Below are positions 1-5,694 of a stretch of DNA of 7,912 nucleotides, piece after piece. The position numbers were made by a program, and so were the translations under genes. This DNA is from Candidatus Thorarchaeota archaeon (lineage in GTDB: Archaea; Asgardarchaeota; Thorarchaeia; Thorarchaeales; Thorarchaeaceae), in NCBI GenBank assembly GCA_016840245.1, contig JAEOST010000533.1:1-7912 (forward strand), given 5' to 3'. A model generated the notes under the pieces. That model saw only the letters and a program-made list of their open reading frames with translations, was not told the origin of the DNA and did no database searches. Numbering within the stretch: position 1 is the first letter of the stretch; every line of letters begins with the position of its first letter.

Positions 1-500
1 TGTATCAGAAGGGCAATGAAGAGCGCGCCCAATGCAACACTAAACAGGTGAAGTGGAAGTGAGACTTGAGCCTCGGCCCATGGGAATAAGATATTCTTGT
101 ATACTAGATAGAAGATGTAAGCACCAATAATTCCCATTATGGCCACTAGAGCTGCATAGACATAGATTACCATTTTAACTCTAGGAATATCCATTCTCAC
201 ATGCTGAATTCCCGGGCCTATAACAGCATCACTGATTCGTCTGGAGAATCTAACAAAGACGCTGAATGCTGCCAGAAAGACAATGAGGACTACGGCAATT
301 CCTCCCAGAAGCATAAGGTTTTGCAGATCTCCCTCAAGTTCTGGAAAGAAGTCGCGTAAAGCATACACTGCTAGTGATCCCAGCATGATTACTACTGCGA
401 TTATTTCTATTACGAATGTAATGATGGCAGAACTTCTGAAGAGACTACCAATGTCAAACACATCGTAACTCTGTCTTGGGGGCGTACTCTCCTCCGACAT
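1..500 (-). CDS. Multi-pass membrane protein of unknown function, 5' part only
   Basis: An open frame runs from an ATG at 500-498 to the left edge with no stop, giving 166 visible residues; the 3' end lies outside the window. The protein starts MSEESTPPRQSYDVFDIGSL, a polar cytoplasmic-looking N-terminus. Hydrophobic stretches that look like membrane helices lie at about residues 24-47, 62-84, 109-134 and from 150 to the edge. Positive residues (RFSRR near 84-88, and R and K around 102-109) sit in the loop between helices 2 and 3. I do not recognise the family and assign no function. It is transcribed away from atpC, so the two share the 501-640 spacer but not a transcript. A TATA-like site 31-38 bases upstream would give a very short leader. 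The continuous frame and clean helix pattern make it a real gene; its role is unknown. Confidence 0.8.
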   Translation of the reverse strand, partial: MSEESTPPRQSYDVFDIGSLFRSSAIITFVIEIIAVVIMLGSLAVYALRDFFPELEGDLQNLMLLGGIAVVLIVFLAAFSVFVRFSRRISDAVIGPGIQHVRMDIPRVKMVIYVYAALVAIMGIIGAYIFYLVYKNILFPWAEAQVSLPLHLFSVALGALFIALLI

Positions 501-505
501 AGGGT

Positions 506-522
506 CCACAGGGGTTCTGTGG
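506..522. repeat. Short inverted repeat beside the start of the membrane-protein gene
   Basis: CCACAG at 506-511 is matched by CTGTGG at 517-522 around a 5-base spacer. It lies between the candidate TATA box and the ATG of the leftward gene, overlapping the likely start of its transcript. It could be an operator half-site pair or a small leader hairpin. A 6-bp stem may also be chance. Confidence 0.3.
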
Positions 523-530
523 CTTAAGTG

Positions 531-538
531 TTTATTTG
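531..538 (-). promoter_or_regulatory. Candidate TATA box for the leftward membrane-protein gene
   Basis: On the minus strand this reads CAAATAAA, an AT-rich box about 31-38 bases before the ATG at 500. With the usual archaeal spacing of about 25 bases, transcription would start near 508-510, leaving a leader of under 12 bases. The match is weak and no BRE is obvious. Confidence 0.35.
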
Positions 539-576
539 AATTCTTCGAATACGTACGAAATGATGCCGGTACGTCA

Positions 577-588
577 AGCTTATAACTT
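577..588 (+). promoter_or_regulatory. Candidate TATA box for the atpC-atpK unit
   Basis: The stretch AGCTTATAACTT holds a TTATAA core at about 580-585. Archaeal spacing would put the transcript start near 607-612, about 30 bases before the atpC ATG. It is the best TATA-like match upstream of atpC in the 140-bp spacer. Confidence 0.45.
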
Positions 589-640
589 GTCTTAGAACTC
601 AGACTTTATTCCACTGTGGACAATTACGGGTTGATGATGA

Positions 641-1705
641 ATGACCTTAGGAGCTGCGAATGTCTATGGATTCGTCAACGCTAGAATTAGGGCTCTCAAG
701 TCCCGATTTCTTTCTGTTGCTGATTACGAGAGACTATTGCAGTCTAAGAGCTATGAGGAGTTCATCAAAATCCTCTCTAGTTCTGCTTATGGTCCTGCCA
801 TGAACCGAATCTCACCAGGTAAAGCTCTCTATCCTGATGATTTAGCCCTCTTCCTTTCGAGAGAATTTGCAGAGGTTGTCTATAATCTCTCAAGGTCTCT
901 TACTGGTAAGGTACAGGATTTTTCCAAGACATACATGGAGATGTTCTTGGCTGAGAGTATTAAGACCATACTTCGTGGTATTCACGTAGGTCTTGATCGA
1001 GATGAGATACTTCGATTTACAGTGCCAACATCCCCGTCACAGATTGATGAATTTGAAACTCTCATCAATGTTTCTTCAGTAAATTCAATGATTGATATTC
1101 TCCCATACTGGGACATCAAGATTGCCTTACTCACTCGCGTACCGCAATACGAGGAGTTTGAGTCAACGGCACCGCTTGAGGTTGCTGTCGAGGAGTGGTA
1201 TCTACGAAAGGTTATGGATGCTCTTGTGGACTTCTCTAATGAAGACAAGAAGAAGGTCTTGAATATCCTAGAGGCCCGAGTCGATCTCAGAAATGTTCTA
1301 ACTGTTCTGAGGGCACTTGCTCTGGGGTTAGATTCACGTGTCATTCAGATGTCCATGGTTCGTTTCACGAGAAAATCCAGAGCATTAATGGAGTCACTAA
1401 CCACGAGTGCTACTTGGCGTGATGTGTTTAGCAAACTCAATAACACTCACTACTCACAGATAGGTGGGCGACTTCAGCGGCTCTATGAGGACACGAATGA
1501 CCTGTCAGAAGTTGAACTTGCAATTGAGGACTACATTGCGAAGCGTGTGCTGCTGCAACTAACGGCATTTCCGTTTCATTTAGGTACAATCATTGGCTTT
1601 TTCAACCTGAAGTACTATGAAGTAAGAAACATAAGGTCCATAGCAGTTGGAATTGAGAGAGGCGAGTCAGCCGATACAATAAGACGTATGATCACATTAT
1701 GGTAA
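641..1705 (+). CDS. atpC: A-type ATP synthase subunit C (V-ATPase d/AC39 family)
   Basis: 354 residues, a normal length for archaeal subunit C. This funnel-shaped cytoplasmic subunit sits on the K ring and links it to the central stalk (D/F). Family features visible are the N-terminal YGFVNARIRALKSRFLS segment (about residues 9-25), the acidic-hydrophobic LRNVLTVLRAL segment (about 216-226) and the C-terminal PFHLGTIIGFF...EVRNIRSIA block (about 311-335), followed by the usual helix ending in IRRMI. The ATG at 641 is the first possible start because an in-frame TGA lies at 638-640. No strong Shine-Dalgarno is seen, which fits the short leader predicted from the TATA box. It is followed by atpK after 19 bases and is probably cotranscribed with it. 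The identification is firm; the order C then K differs from the common archaeal H-I-K-E-C-F-A-B-D order. Confidence 0.95.
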   Translation: MTLGAANVYGFVNARIRALKSRFLSVADYERLLQSKSYEEFIKILSSSAYGPAMNRISPGKALYPDDLALFLSREFAEVVYNLSRSLTGKVQDFSKTYMEMFLAESIKTILRGIHVGLDRDEILRFTVPTSPSQIDEFETLINVSSVNSMIDILPYWDIKIALLTRVPQYEEFESTAPLEVAVEEWYLRKVMDALVDFSNEDKKKVLNILEARVDLRNVLTVLRALALGLDSRVIQMSMVRFTRKSRALMESLTTSATWRDVFSKLNNTHYSQIGGRLQRLYEDTNDLSEVELAIEDYIAKRVLLQLTAFPFHLGTIIGFFNLKYYEVRNIRSIAVGIERGESADTIRRMITLW

Positions 1706-1709
1706 ATCC

Positions 1710-1714
1710 GGAGG
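1710..1714 (+). promoter_or_regulatory. Shine-Dalgarno that fixes the TTG start of atpK
   Basis: GGAGG lies 10 bases before the TTG at 1725. No ATG or GTG in the atpK frame lies at a suitable distance, so this site supports TTG initiation. It falls in the 19-bp gap after the atpC stop. Confidence 0.75.
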
Positions 1715-1724
1715 ATATAATCAA

Positions 1725-2105
1725 TTGAAAATCGATAACCGAATAACTAACCTGTTATTGTTCATCGTGGGTGTATTTGCCCTCATCCTGACCTTTATGG
1801 TTCCAGTGAGTGCAATTGGTTCGCCCACAGGAGGCTTTGGAGCACTACAACTTGAACCAGGAGATGGTATGGCAATACTCGGGATTGCAATTGGTGCTGG
1901 TCTCGCCATTGGTCTCGCAGGAATTGGCGGTGCCATTGGAATGGGTACAGCATCGGCTGCAGCACTTGGTGCAATTACTGAGAAACCTGAGACTTTCGGT
2001 AAGTCAATCTTGTATGTAGTCTTCATTGAGGCAATTGCCATCTATGGTTTTGTCATCTCCTTCCTGCTTATTGGAAGCATTACAACAATTATAACTGGTC
2101 ATTAG
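1725..2105 (+). CDS. atpK: A-type ATP synthase subunit K (proteolipid rotor ring)
   Basis: 126 residues. Subunit K forms the membrane rotor ring that carries H+ or Na+. Residues 10-30 are a hydrophobic segment ending in PVSA, which looks like a cleavable signal peptide. The family core is a two-helix hairpin: a glycine-rich helix at about 48-83 (IAIGAGLAIGLAGIGGAIGMG), a polar loop with TEKPETFG, and a second helix at about 94-120. The ion-carrying carboxylate is most likely Glu102 in the IEAIAIYGF motif. No glutamine is seen next to Glu102 as in some Na+-type rings, so H+ use is slightly favoured, but this is not decisive. The start is a TTG with a good Shine-Dalgarno. It lies 19 bp after atpC and is followed by a hairpin, so it is probably the last gene of this unit. 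Confidence 0.95.
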   Translation: MKIDNRITNLLLFIVGVFALILTFMVPVSAIGSPTGGFGALQLEPGDGMAILGIAIGAGLAIGLAGIGGAIGMGTASAAALGAITEKPETFGKSILYVVFIEAIAIYGFVISFLLIGSITTIITGH

Positions 2106-2128
2106 GATTGAAACCCGGATTAGAGAAA

Positions 2129-2159
2129 CCAACGGGGTCTGCTTATTGCAGCCCCGTGG
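2129..2159. terminator. GC-rich hairpin after atpK
   Basis: ACGGGG (2132-2137) pairs with CCCCGT (2152-2157) and CTGC (2139-2142) with GCAG (2148-2151), leaving a TTATT loop and a single bulged T at 2138. CC at 2129-2130 and GG at 2158-2159 can extend it past one more bulge. It lies 24 bases after the atpK stop, between converging units. No clear U tract follows on either strand, so it may be a 3'-end stability hairpin rather than a classical terminator. Confidence 0.5.
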
Positions 2160-2173
2160 CTCTGTTCCATTAT

Positions 2174-2230
2174 ATCACCAAATAGTATGATTGCTATTCT
2201 ATTTCTTATCTCATCTTCAATAAGTCAATC
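2174..2230 (-). pseudogene. Probable decayed second copy of the subunit E C-terminal tail
   Basis: Read on the minus strand, this stretch encodes D-stop-LIEDEIRNRIAIILFGD. It aligns with the real atpE tail ERLD-NEIRNSVVDTLFGK. The 12 bases GAGATAAGAAAT are identical in both places (2201-2212 here, 2326-2337 in atpE), and in both exactly six codons separate them from a TTT-GGN (Phe-Gly) pair. The TGA here sits where atpE has AGA (Arg). The frame stays open past the tail to a TAA at 2120-2122. No start codon or Shine-Dalgarno explains it as an independent gene. I infer a duplicated, broken 3' end of atpE; the match is short, so chance cannot be excluded. Confidence 0.4.
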
Positions 2231-2236
2231 CTTTGT

Positions 2237-2256
2237 ATAGTCTTCAAGAAGACTAT
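2237..2256. terminator. Near-perfect palindrome after the atpE stop
   Basis: ATAGTCTT at 2237-2244 is matched exactly by AAGACTAT at 2249-2256, with a CAAG centre that can add one more pair. It lies 31 bases past the atpE stop on the minus strand, between the converging atpK and atpE units. It may end or stabilise the H-E transcript. No long U tract follows. Confidence 0.4.
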
Positions 2257-2286
2257 CTGGAGCTGCCATGGACCGCCTAGTGGCTT

Positions 2287-2457
2287 CTATTCCTTGCTTT
2301 TTCCAAAAAGAGTGTCTACAACAGAATTTCTTATCTCGTTGTCAAGTCTTTCTAAACGCGCTTCTATTGTATTGTCTACCCATCTCTGTCCATCTTCAGC
2401 TCTAACGATTACTCCTGCAGATGAACGAACTGTTTCCTTTGCGACTTTCACTGTGAC
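2287..2457 (-). pseudogene. atpE: C-terminal part of ATP synthase subunit E, in the -1 frame relative to its 5' part
   Basis: From 2457 to the TAG at 2289-2287 the minus strand encodes 56 residues that contain the conserved end of the E subunit: SSAGVIVRAEDG, then VDNTIEARLERLDNEIR and LFG near the end. This is the globular C-terminal half that binds the catalytic head in the family. It is not joined in frame to the upstream part: the 5' frame stops at 2448, while this frame is closed upstream by a TAA at 2466-2464. The two overlap only within 2463-2451, which holds a CAAAAG. One extra A there would fuse them into a 207-residue protein, a normal length for E. There is no Shine-Dalgarno for separate translation. 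It may be a one-base sequencing error, a real mutation, or -1 slippage on AAAAG. Confidence 0.85.
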
Positions 2458-2909
2458 TTTTGTTTAGTAGCGGTACTAATTGCTTTAGCAGCTGCCGCTC
2501 CTGTTAGAGATATTTTCTGTCCCTGTGGAAAGAGCAGCTCTAAATTACTCGCCTCGAGAGATTTTGCACCATCCACTACAAGGCGAGTGAGGTCTTGCTC
2601 ATACTTGGAACTTCCAACACGTTTACGTACCGCCTCAAGTGCAGAATCGAGGACCTCCTTAATCAGAGCCTCTTTCGTTTCCAATAGACTGTGTTTTACT
2701 TTCAACTTAGTGCTAGCCTCGAATCTCTCAAGTTCAGCTGCTAGCTCAGCCTGTGCTTTACTCAATATTTCGCCAGACTGTTCCTTAGCTCTCTTCTTCG
2801 CAACGTCCAGACGTATCTCTCTATCCTCTTCTGCCTCAGCAAGGATTTCCTTTTCCTTTTCTGCAGACCTATCAGTGATCATCTCAATTATCTTGTCGAC
2901 ACCTGACAT
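2448..2909 (-). CDS. atpE: A-type ATP synthase subunit E (peripheral stalk), 5' portion of a frameshifted gene
   Basis: Subunit E pairs with H to form the peripheral stalks that hold the catalytic head against the membrane stator. The first roughly 90 residues are a charged, heptad-like coiled coil (SGVDKIIEMI, then long Glu/Lys/Ala-rich runs), followed by the start of the globular domain (LEASNLELLFPQG). As written, the frame ends at TGA 2450-2448 after ATKQKSQ, losing the conserved C-terminal segment, which is found in the -1 frame from 2457. I place the start at ATG 2909 because GGAGG at 2921-2917 lies 7 bases upstream of it; an ATG two codons earlier (2915) is only 1 base from that site. 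The earlier ATG overlaps the subunit H stop as ATGA, so H and E are translationally close and surely cotranscribed. Confidence 0.9.
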   Translation of the reverse strand: MSGVDKIIEMITDRSAEKEKEILAEAEEDREIRLDVAKKRAKEQSGEILSKAQAELAAELERFEASTKLKVKHSLLETKEALIKEVLDSALEAVRKRVGSSKYEQDLTRLVVDGAKSLEASNLELLFPQGQKISLTGAAAAKAISTATKQKSQ

Positions 2910-2911
2910 CT

Positions 2912-3244
2912 TCATTCCTCCGCGAGTAGAATTTTGATGACTACTTTTAGCGCATCATCAATCTTCTTCTTTGCAGACTTTTCAAGCGTACTTGCATTTG
3001 ATTCAGCCTCCTTCTGGATTCTACCCTCTATCTCAATTCGCTTGTCTTCTCTCTGCTGCAAAAGACGTTCAGCTTCAGCTTTAGCTTCGCCTACTTCCCG
3101 TTCAATGAGACCAGTGACTTCGGTCTCTGTTTGTTTTCTAATCTCGCGGACCTTCTCTTCTGCGGCCTCAATTTTTCGTCTGGCTTCTTGTTCCGCTTCA
3201 TGAATACGGTCCAAGTCTTCGTGAGCTGCACTCATCTTTGACAT
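2912..3244 (-). CDS. ahaH: A-type ATP synthase subunit H (peripheral stalk coiled coil)
   Basis: 110 residues, the normal size of archaeal subunit H, the coiled-coil partner of E in the peripheral stalk. Almost the whole protein is a charged helix: AHEDLDRIHEAEQEARRKIE at the start, then repeated Glu/Lys/Arg/Ala heptads and a hydrophobic C-terminal patch (ALKVVIKILLAEE). The early EAEQEARRKIEAAEE segment is typical of the family. There is no membrane segment. The start ATG at 3244 has only a weak GAG-like element before it; an internal ATG three codons later (3235) would also be acceptable. The stop TGA at 2914-2912 overlaps the first ATG of atpE. Because coiled coils are low in specificity, the name rests partly on length and on lying directly before atpE. 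Confidence 0.88.
   Translation of the reverse strand: MSKMSAAHEDLDRIHEAEQEARRKIEAAEEKVREIRKQTETEVTGLIEREVGEAKAEAERLLQQREDKRIEIEGRIQKEAESNASTLEKSAKKKIDDALKVVIKILLAEE
2917..2921 (-). promoter_or_regulatory. Shine-Dalgarno for atpE
   Basis: GGAGG on the minus strand, lying inside the last codons of the subunit H gene. Its 7-base spacing to ATG 2909 favours that start over the ATG at 2915. The arrangement suggests coupled translation of H and E. Confidence 0.7.
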
Positions 3245-3286
3245 CTCGAAATCTGAATGTATTGCGTGATTAAAATATTGCCTTGA

Positions 3287-3297
3287 TAAAGATATAC
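3287..3297 (-). promoter_or_regulatory. Candidate TATA box for the H-E unit
   Basis: On the minus strand this part reads GTATATCTTTA, about 43-53 bases before the subunit H start. The usual archaeal spacing would put transcription near 3265-3270 with a leader of about 20-25 bases. Another AT-rich stretch at 3270-3279 is too close to the start codon to be the better choice. Confidence 0.4.
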
Positions 3298-3321
3298 CTT
3301 AGCTAATTTTGACCATCTTCG

Positions 3322-3330
3322 CCTATATAG
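3322..3330 (+). promoter_or_regulatory. Candidate TATA box for atpI
   Basis: CCTATATAG holds an 8-base palindromic TATA-like core at 3323-3330. It would start a transcript near 3352-3356, with a leader of about 80 bases. A second candidate, TCTATACA at 3371-3378, would give a leader nearer 35 bases. The two cannot be ranked from sequence alone. Confidence 0.4.
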
Positions 3331-3435
3331 TTCTTGCACAACGTTTATCAAACCGGGAAAGAGCCGTTTGTCTATACACATCTGAAGGCATATCCTTAGG
3401 TATGTATCAGATGGAACTCTTAGGGTGCAGACGAT

Positions 3436-5643
3436 ATGGGTCTTACTATGAGCCCGGCCAAAATGAAAGTAGCCAAGGTTGTAACACATCAGGAGCGCGA
3501 GCGTGATGTTCTGATGGCTCTTCAGGAATTTGGTCGTTTCGAATTCATTGATGTTCCTAAACAAGCTGGAATCGTTGAGATTGAGAAGACTCGTGAGGAG
3601 GAAACCGTCTATACAGCATTAGACAGAGTTACAAAGCTCGTAGAATCACTAGAGCTTGATACCGCACGTCGGTCTGGTACCCGGATAGAAGTCAGCGATA
3701 CATCTCTTGAAGAGAGTCTTTCATTTGTAGCTGATGTGATACGCTCAGCAGAGGAAGAGATTCTTGAGATTGATCGTGACATAACAACTGAATCACAAGA
3801 ACTTGAACGTCAAAAGGGAGTTCGTGACGTTGCCATTTCACTACAACCACTGGGTCTTGATCCTCAGCGTCTTGGAGCTAGCGACTACACCTTTGCTACA
3901 GCTGGAGTGATTCCCAGTGGAAGAATATCACAGCTAGAATGGAGCATCAAAGAGCTGACTGAAGATGCCTATTCATTACGTTCTATTGCTCTCAAACGTG
4001 GTGTTTCAGTAGCCAGTGTAAGTGTAGCAATTGAACGACGGGAGGCTGTTGAACGTATCCTCTCAGCAATGGAGTTTGAATCCTTTTCAGTGCCTGAGTC
4101 ATCAGGTGGTGACCCGACAGTGATTGCTGCCGATGCAGAGGCAAGGATTGTTGAATTAGAATCCAGTCTTGAGAATCTGCAGTCTCGAAAGGATCATATC
4201 GTTCGTGAGTGGGGGTCCAAGATACTTGCTGCTTGGGAGATTCTTGATATAGAGCATGCCCGTGTTGAAGCAAAGAGATACCTTGTATATACAGACCAAT
4301 CTGTGAAAGCTTGGGGTTGGATTCCTTATGGCTGTGAAGAAGAATTGGAATCTCTTCTTATTGAAAAGACTCAATCCGTGTTCGATCTTCAATTTGAGGA
4401 ACCAGATTTTGCTGAGGTTGAGTCACCCACTTATCTTGACAATCCATCCCCCATGAAACCAACTGAGGATGTCGTGAACGCCTTTGGAACTCCGTCAAAA
4501 CACGATCTAGATCCAACTAAGATCATGTGGCTATCATTTCCCTTGATCTTTGGAATGGTCTTTGCAGATGTCGGGCAAGGGTTCCTTGTTTTGCTAATAG
4601 GACTTGCTGCGTTGCGAGGAAAACGAAGAGGTGACGATTGGGGCTCAATCATGGGATACATTCAGAGTGGTGCTGAAGGATTGATCATGATGGGTATATT
4701 CGCTATGATAGGAGGTTTTCTGTTTGGAAGCTTCTTTGGTGCTGAAACCGTTATTGAGCCATTGTGGCCTTCGATAGCTGGACAGGAATATAGCCTCTTT
4801 GCGCATAGACTTCCTGATGGATCACATAATCCATATCGTGCAGCTCATCTGCTGAAGTTATCAATTGAAATCGGAGCTATTCAAATCACTATTGGCATCC
4901 TACTAGATATTTACAACAGAATAAAGCACAAGGAGACACGAAAAATCCTCATTGGAGTATCCTATCTTTGGCTCTATCTTGGTTTTGTGAATCTGCTTTT
5001 CGGTGTTAGCTACAGCAGTATCGCAAACTGGTTTGATCCCACAGGTTCCGTCTTTATGTGGATACCAATAGCAGGAATTGGATATGGTACTGGAAACAAT
5101 GGAATCTATCCTCAAATTCCTATTGATGCAATGACATTCAGTTTGCTCGTATTTCTTACACCAATGATAATAATGGCAGTGGCATCCATGAAAGGCGGAA
5201 TGGATGGAATGGTTCATTTCTTAGAGTCCGCTTTGGGTATGATTAGCCATACAGTGAGTTACGCAAGGATATTTGCACTAGCAACAGTGCATGTAATTCT
5301 GAGTGGTGTTTTCTTCGAGCTTGTACCTCCATTGTTCAATATACCATTTCCAGCACTCACGATAGCTGGAGTAGAGATTATTCCAACTGAGGTTTACTCT
5401 CCGATTCCAGGAGCGCCCACATACCCCCACCTACCTCTCTTAGGAGCCATCATCGGGACCTTTATTGTAGGTATACTCGAAGGACTCCTAGCATTTATGC
5501 ACACATTACGTCTGCACTTTGTAGAGTGGTTCAGCAAGTTCTATCATGCGGGTGGAGTTGCATTTGCCCCCTTCACTGTCAAGCGAGTGCACACTGTTAC
5601 TCTTAGCTCCCTTAGTGCAGCACCTGTAATTCCTACTAACTAA
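3436..5643 (+). CDS. atpI: A-type ATP synthase subunit I (membrane stator, V-ATPase a-subunit family)
   Basis: 735 residues. This stator subunit carries the ion half-channels against the K ring and anchors the peripheral stalks. The N-terminal half (about 1-355) is soluble, opens with SPAKMKVAKVVTH, has coiled-coil stretches near 90-130 and 230-265, and includes GWIP at 294-297, a usual site in this family. The C-terminal half has about eight membrane helices: about 363-393 (FGMVFADVGQG), 413-436, 473-495, 503-524, a weaker one near 540, 565-585, 597-628 and 670-699. The essential arginine of the SHTVSYARIFAL helix is Arg611. Glu682 and Arg692 in LEGLLAFMHTLRLHFVEW match the conserved Glu/Arg pair of the yeast a subunit (E789/R799). 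All key channel residues seem present. AGGGTG at 3422-3427 lies 8 bases before ATG 3436; Met5 is an alternative start. It stands alone, diverging from H-E. Confidence 0.95.
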   Translation: MGLTMSPAKMKVAKVVTHQERERDVLMALQEFGRFEFIDVPKQAGIVEIEKTREEETVYTALDRVTKLVESLELDTARRSGTRIEVSDTSLEESLSFVADVIRSAEEEILEIDRDITTESQELERQKGVRDVAISLQPLGLDPQRLGASDYTFATAGVIPSGRISQLEWSIKELTEDAYSLRSIALKRGVSVASVSVAIERREAVERILSAMEFESFSVPESSGGDPTVIAADAEARIVELESSLENLQSRKDHIVREWGSKILAAWEILDIEHARVEAKRYLVYTDQSVKAWGWIPYGCEEELESLLIEKTQSVFDLQFEEPDFAEVESPTYLDNPSPMKPTEDVVNAFGTPSKHDLDPTKIMWLSFPLIFGMVFADVGQGFLVLLIGLAALRGKRRGDDWGSIMGYIQSGAEGLIMMGIFAMIGGFLFGSFFGAETVIEPLWPSIAGQEYSLFAHRLPDGSHNPYRAAHLLKLSIEIGAIQITIGILLDIYNRIKHKETRKILIGVSYLWLYLGFVNLLFGVSYSSIANWFDPTGSVFMWIPIAGIGYGTGNNGIYPQIPIDAMTFSLLVFLTPMIIMAVASMKGGMDGMVHFLESALGMISHTVSYARIFALATVHVILSGVFFELVPPLFNIPFPALTIAGVEIIPTEVYSPIPGAPTYPHLPLLGAIIGTFIVGILEGLLAFMHTLRLHFVEWFSKFYHAGGVAFAPFTVKRVHTVTLSSLSAAPVIPTN

Positions 5644-5649
5644 CGACTC

Positions 5650-5685
5650 ATGTAGATGAACTTCTCTAAGGGAGTTCATCTACAT
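5650..5685. terminator. Strong hairpin between converging atpI and propeller genes
   Basis: ATGTAGATGAACT (5650-5662) pairs perfectly with AGTTCATCTACAT (5673-5685), a 13-bp stem around a 10-base loop in which a C-G and two G-T pairs can extend the stem. It begins 7 bases after the atpI stop and ends 10 bases before the stop of the opposite gene. Its place suggests a shared two-way terminator or 3'-end stabiliser. No long U tract follows on either side. Confidence 0.65.
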
Positions 5686-5694
5686 TACCTGTCT

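Noticed and set aside
283..468. Plus-strand open frame opposite the left membrane gene
   Set aside because: Shadow of a better-supported membrane protein frame that is open for all 500 bases.
982..1344. 120-codon open frame antisense to atpC
   Set aside because: It lies fully inside a gene with firm family motifs, is Arg/Ser/Thr-rich like a frame shadow, and has no start signals.
1721..2041. Open frame antisense to atpK, rich in Pro and Ala
   Set aside because: It mirrors the glycine-rich K core in the complementary frame, which produces Pro/Ala runs; no family features.
2225..2269. Mini-frame MAAPDSLLEDYTKD after atpE, and a second possible frame shift at the A5 run (2297-2301) that would join it to atpE
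   Set aside because: The subunit E family normally ends soon after LFG, so the TAG at 2287 is a natural end. The mini-frame has no Shine-Dalgarno.
2448..2466. Calling the atpE break a proven programmed -1 frameshift
   Set aside because: There is an A-AAG slip site but no full XXXYYYZ heptamer and no convincing stimulatory structure just downstream, so error or mutation remain more likely.
2587..2937. Ser/Phe-rich plus-strand open frame opposite atpE
   Set aside because: Complement of Glu/Lys/Ala coiled-coil codons; a similar shadow lies opposite subunit H at 2934-3203.
3232..3564. 110-codon minus-strand open frame across the H/atpI spacer
   Set aside because: It covers the divergent promoter region, overlaps the starts of both genes, and its translation resembles no domain.
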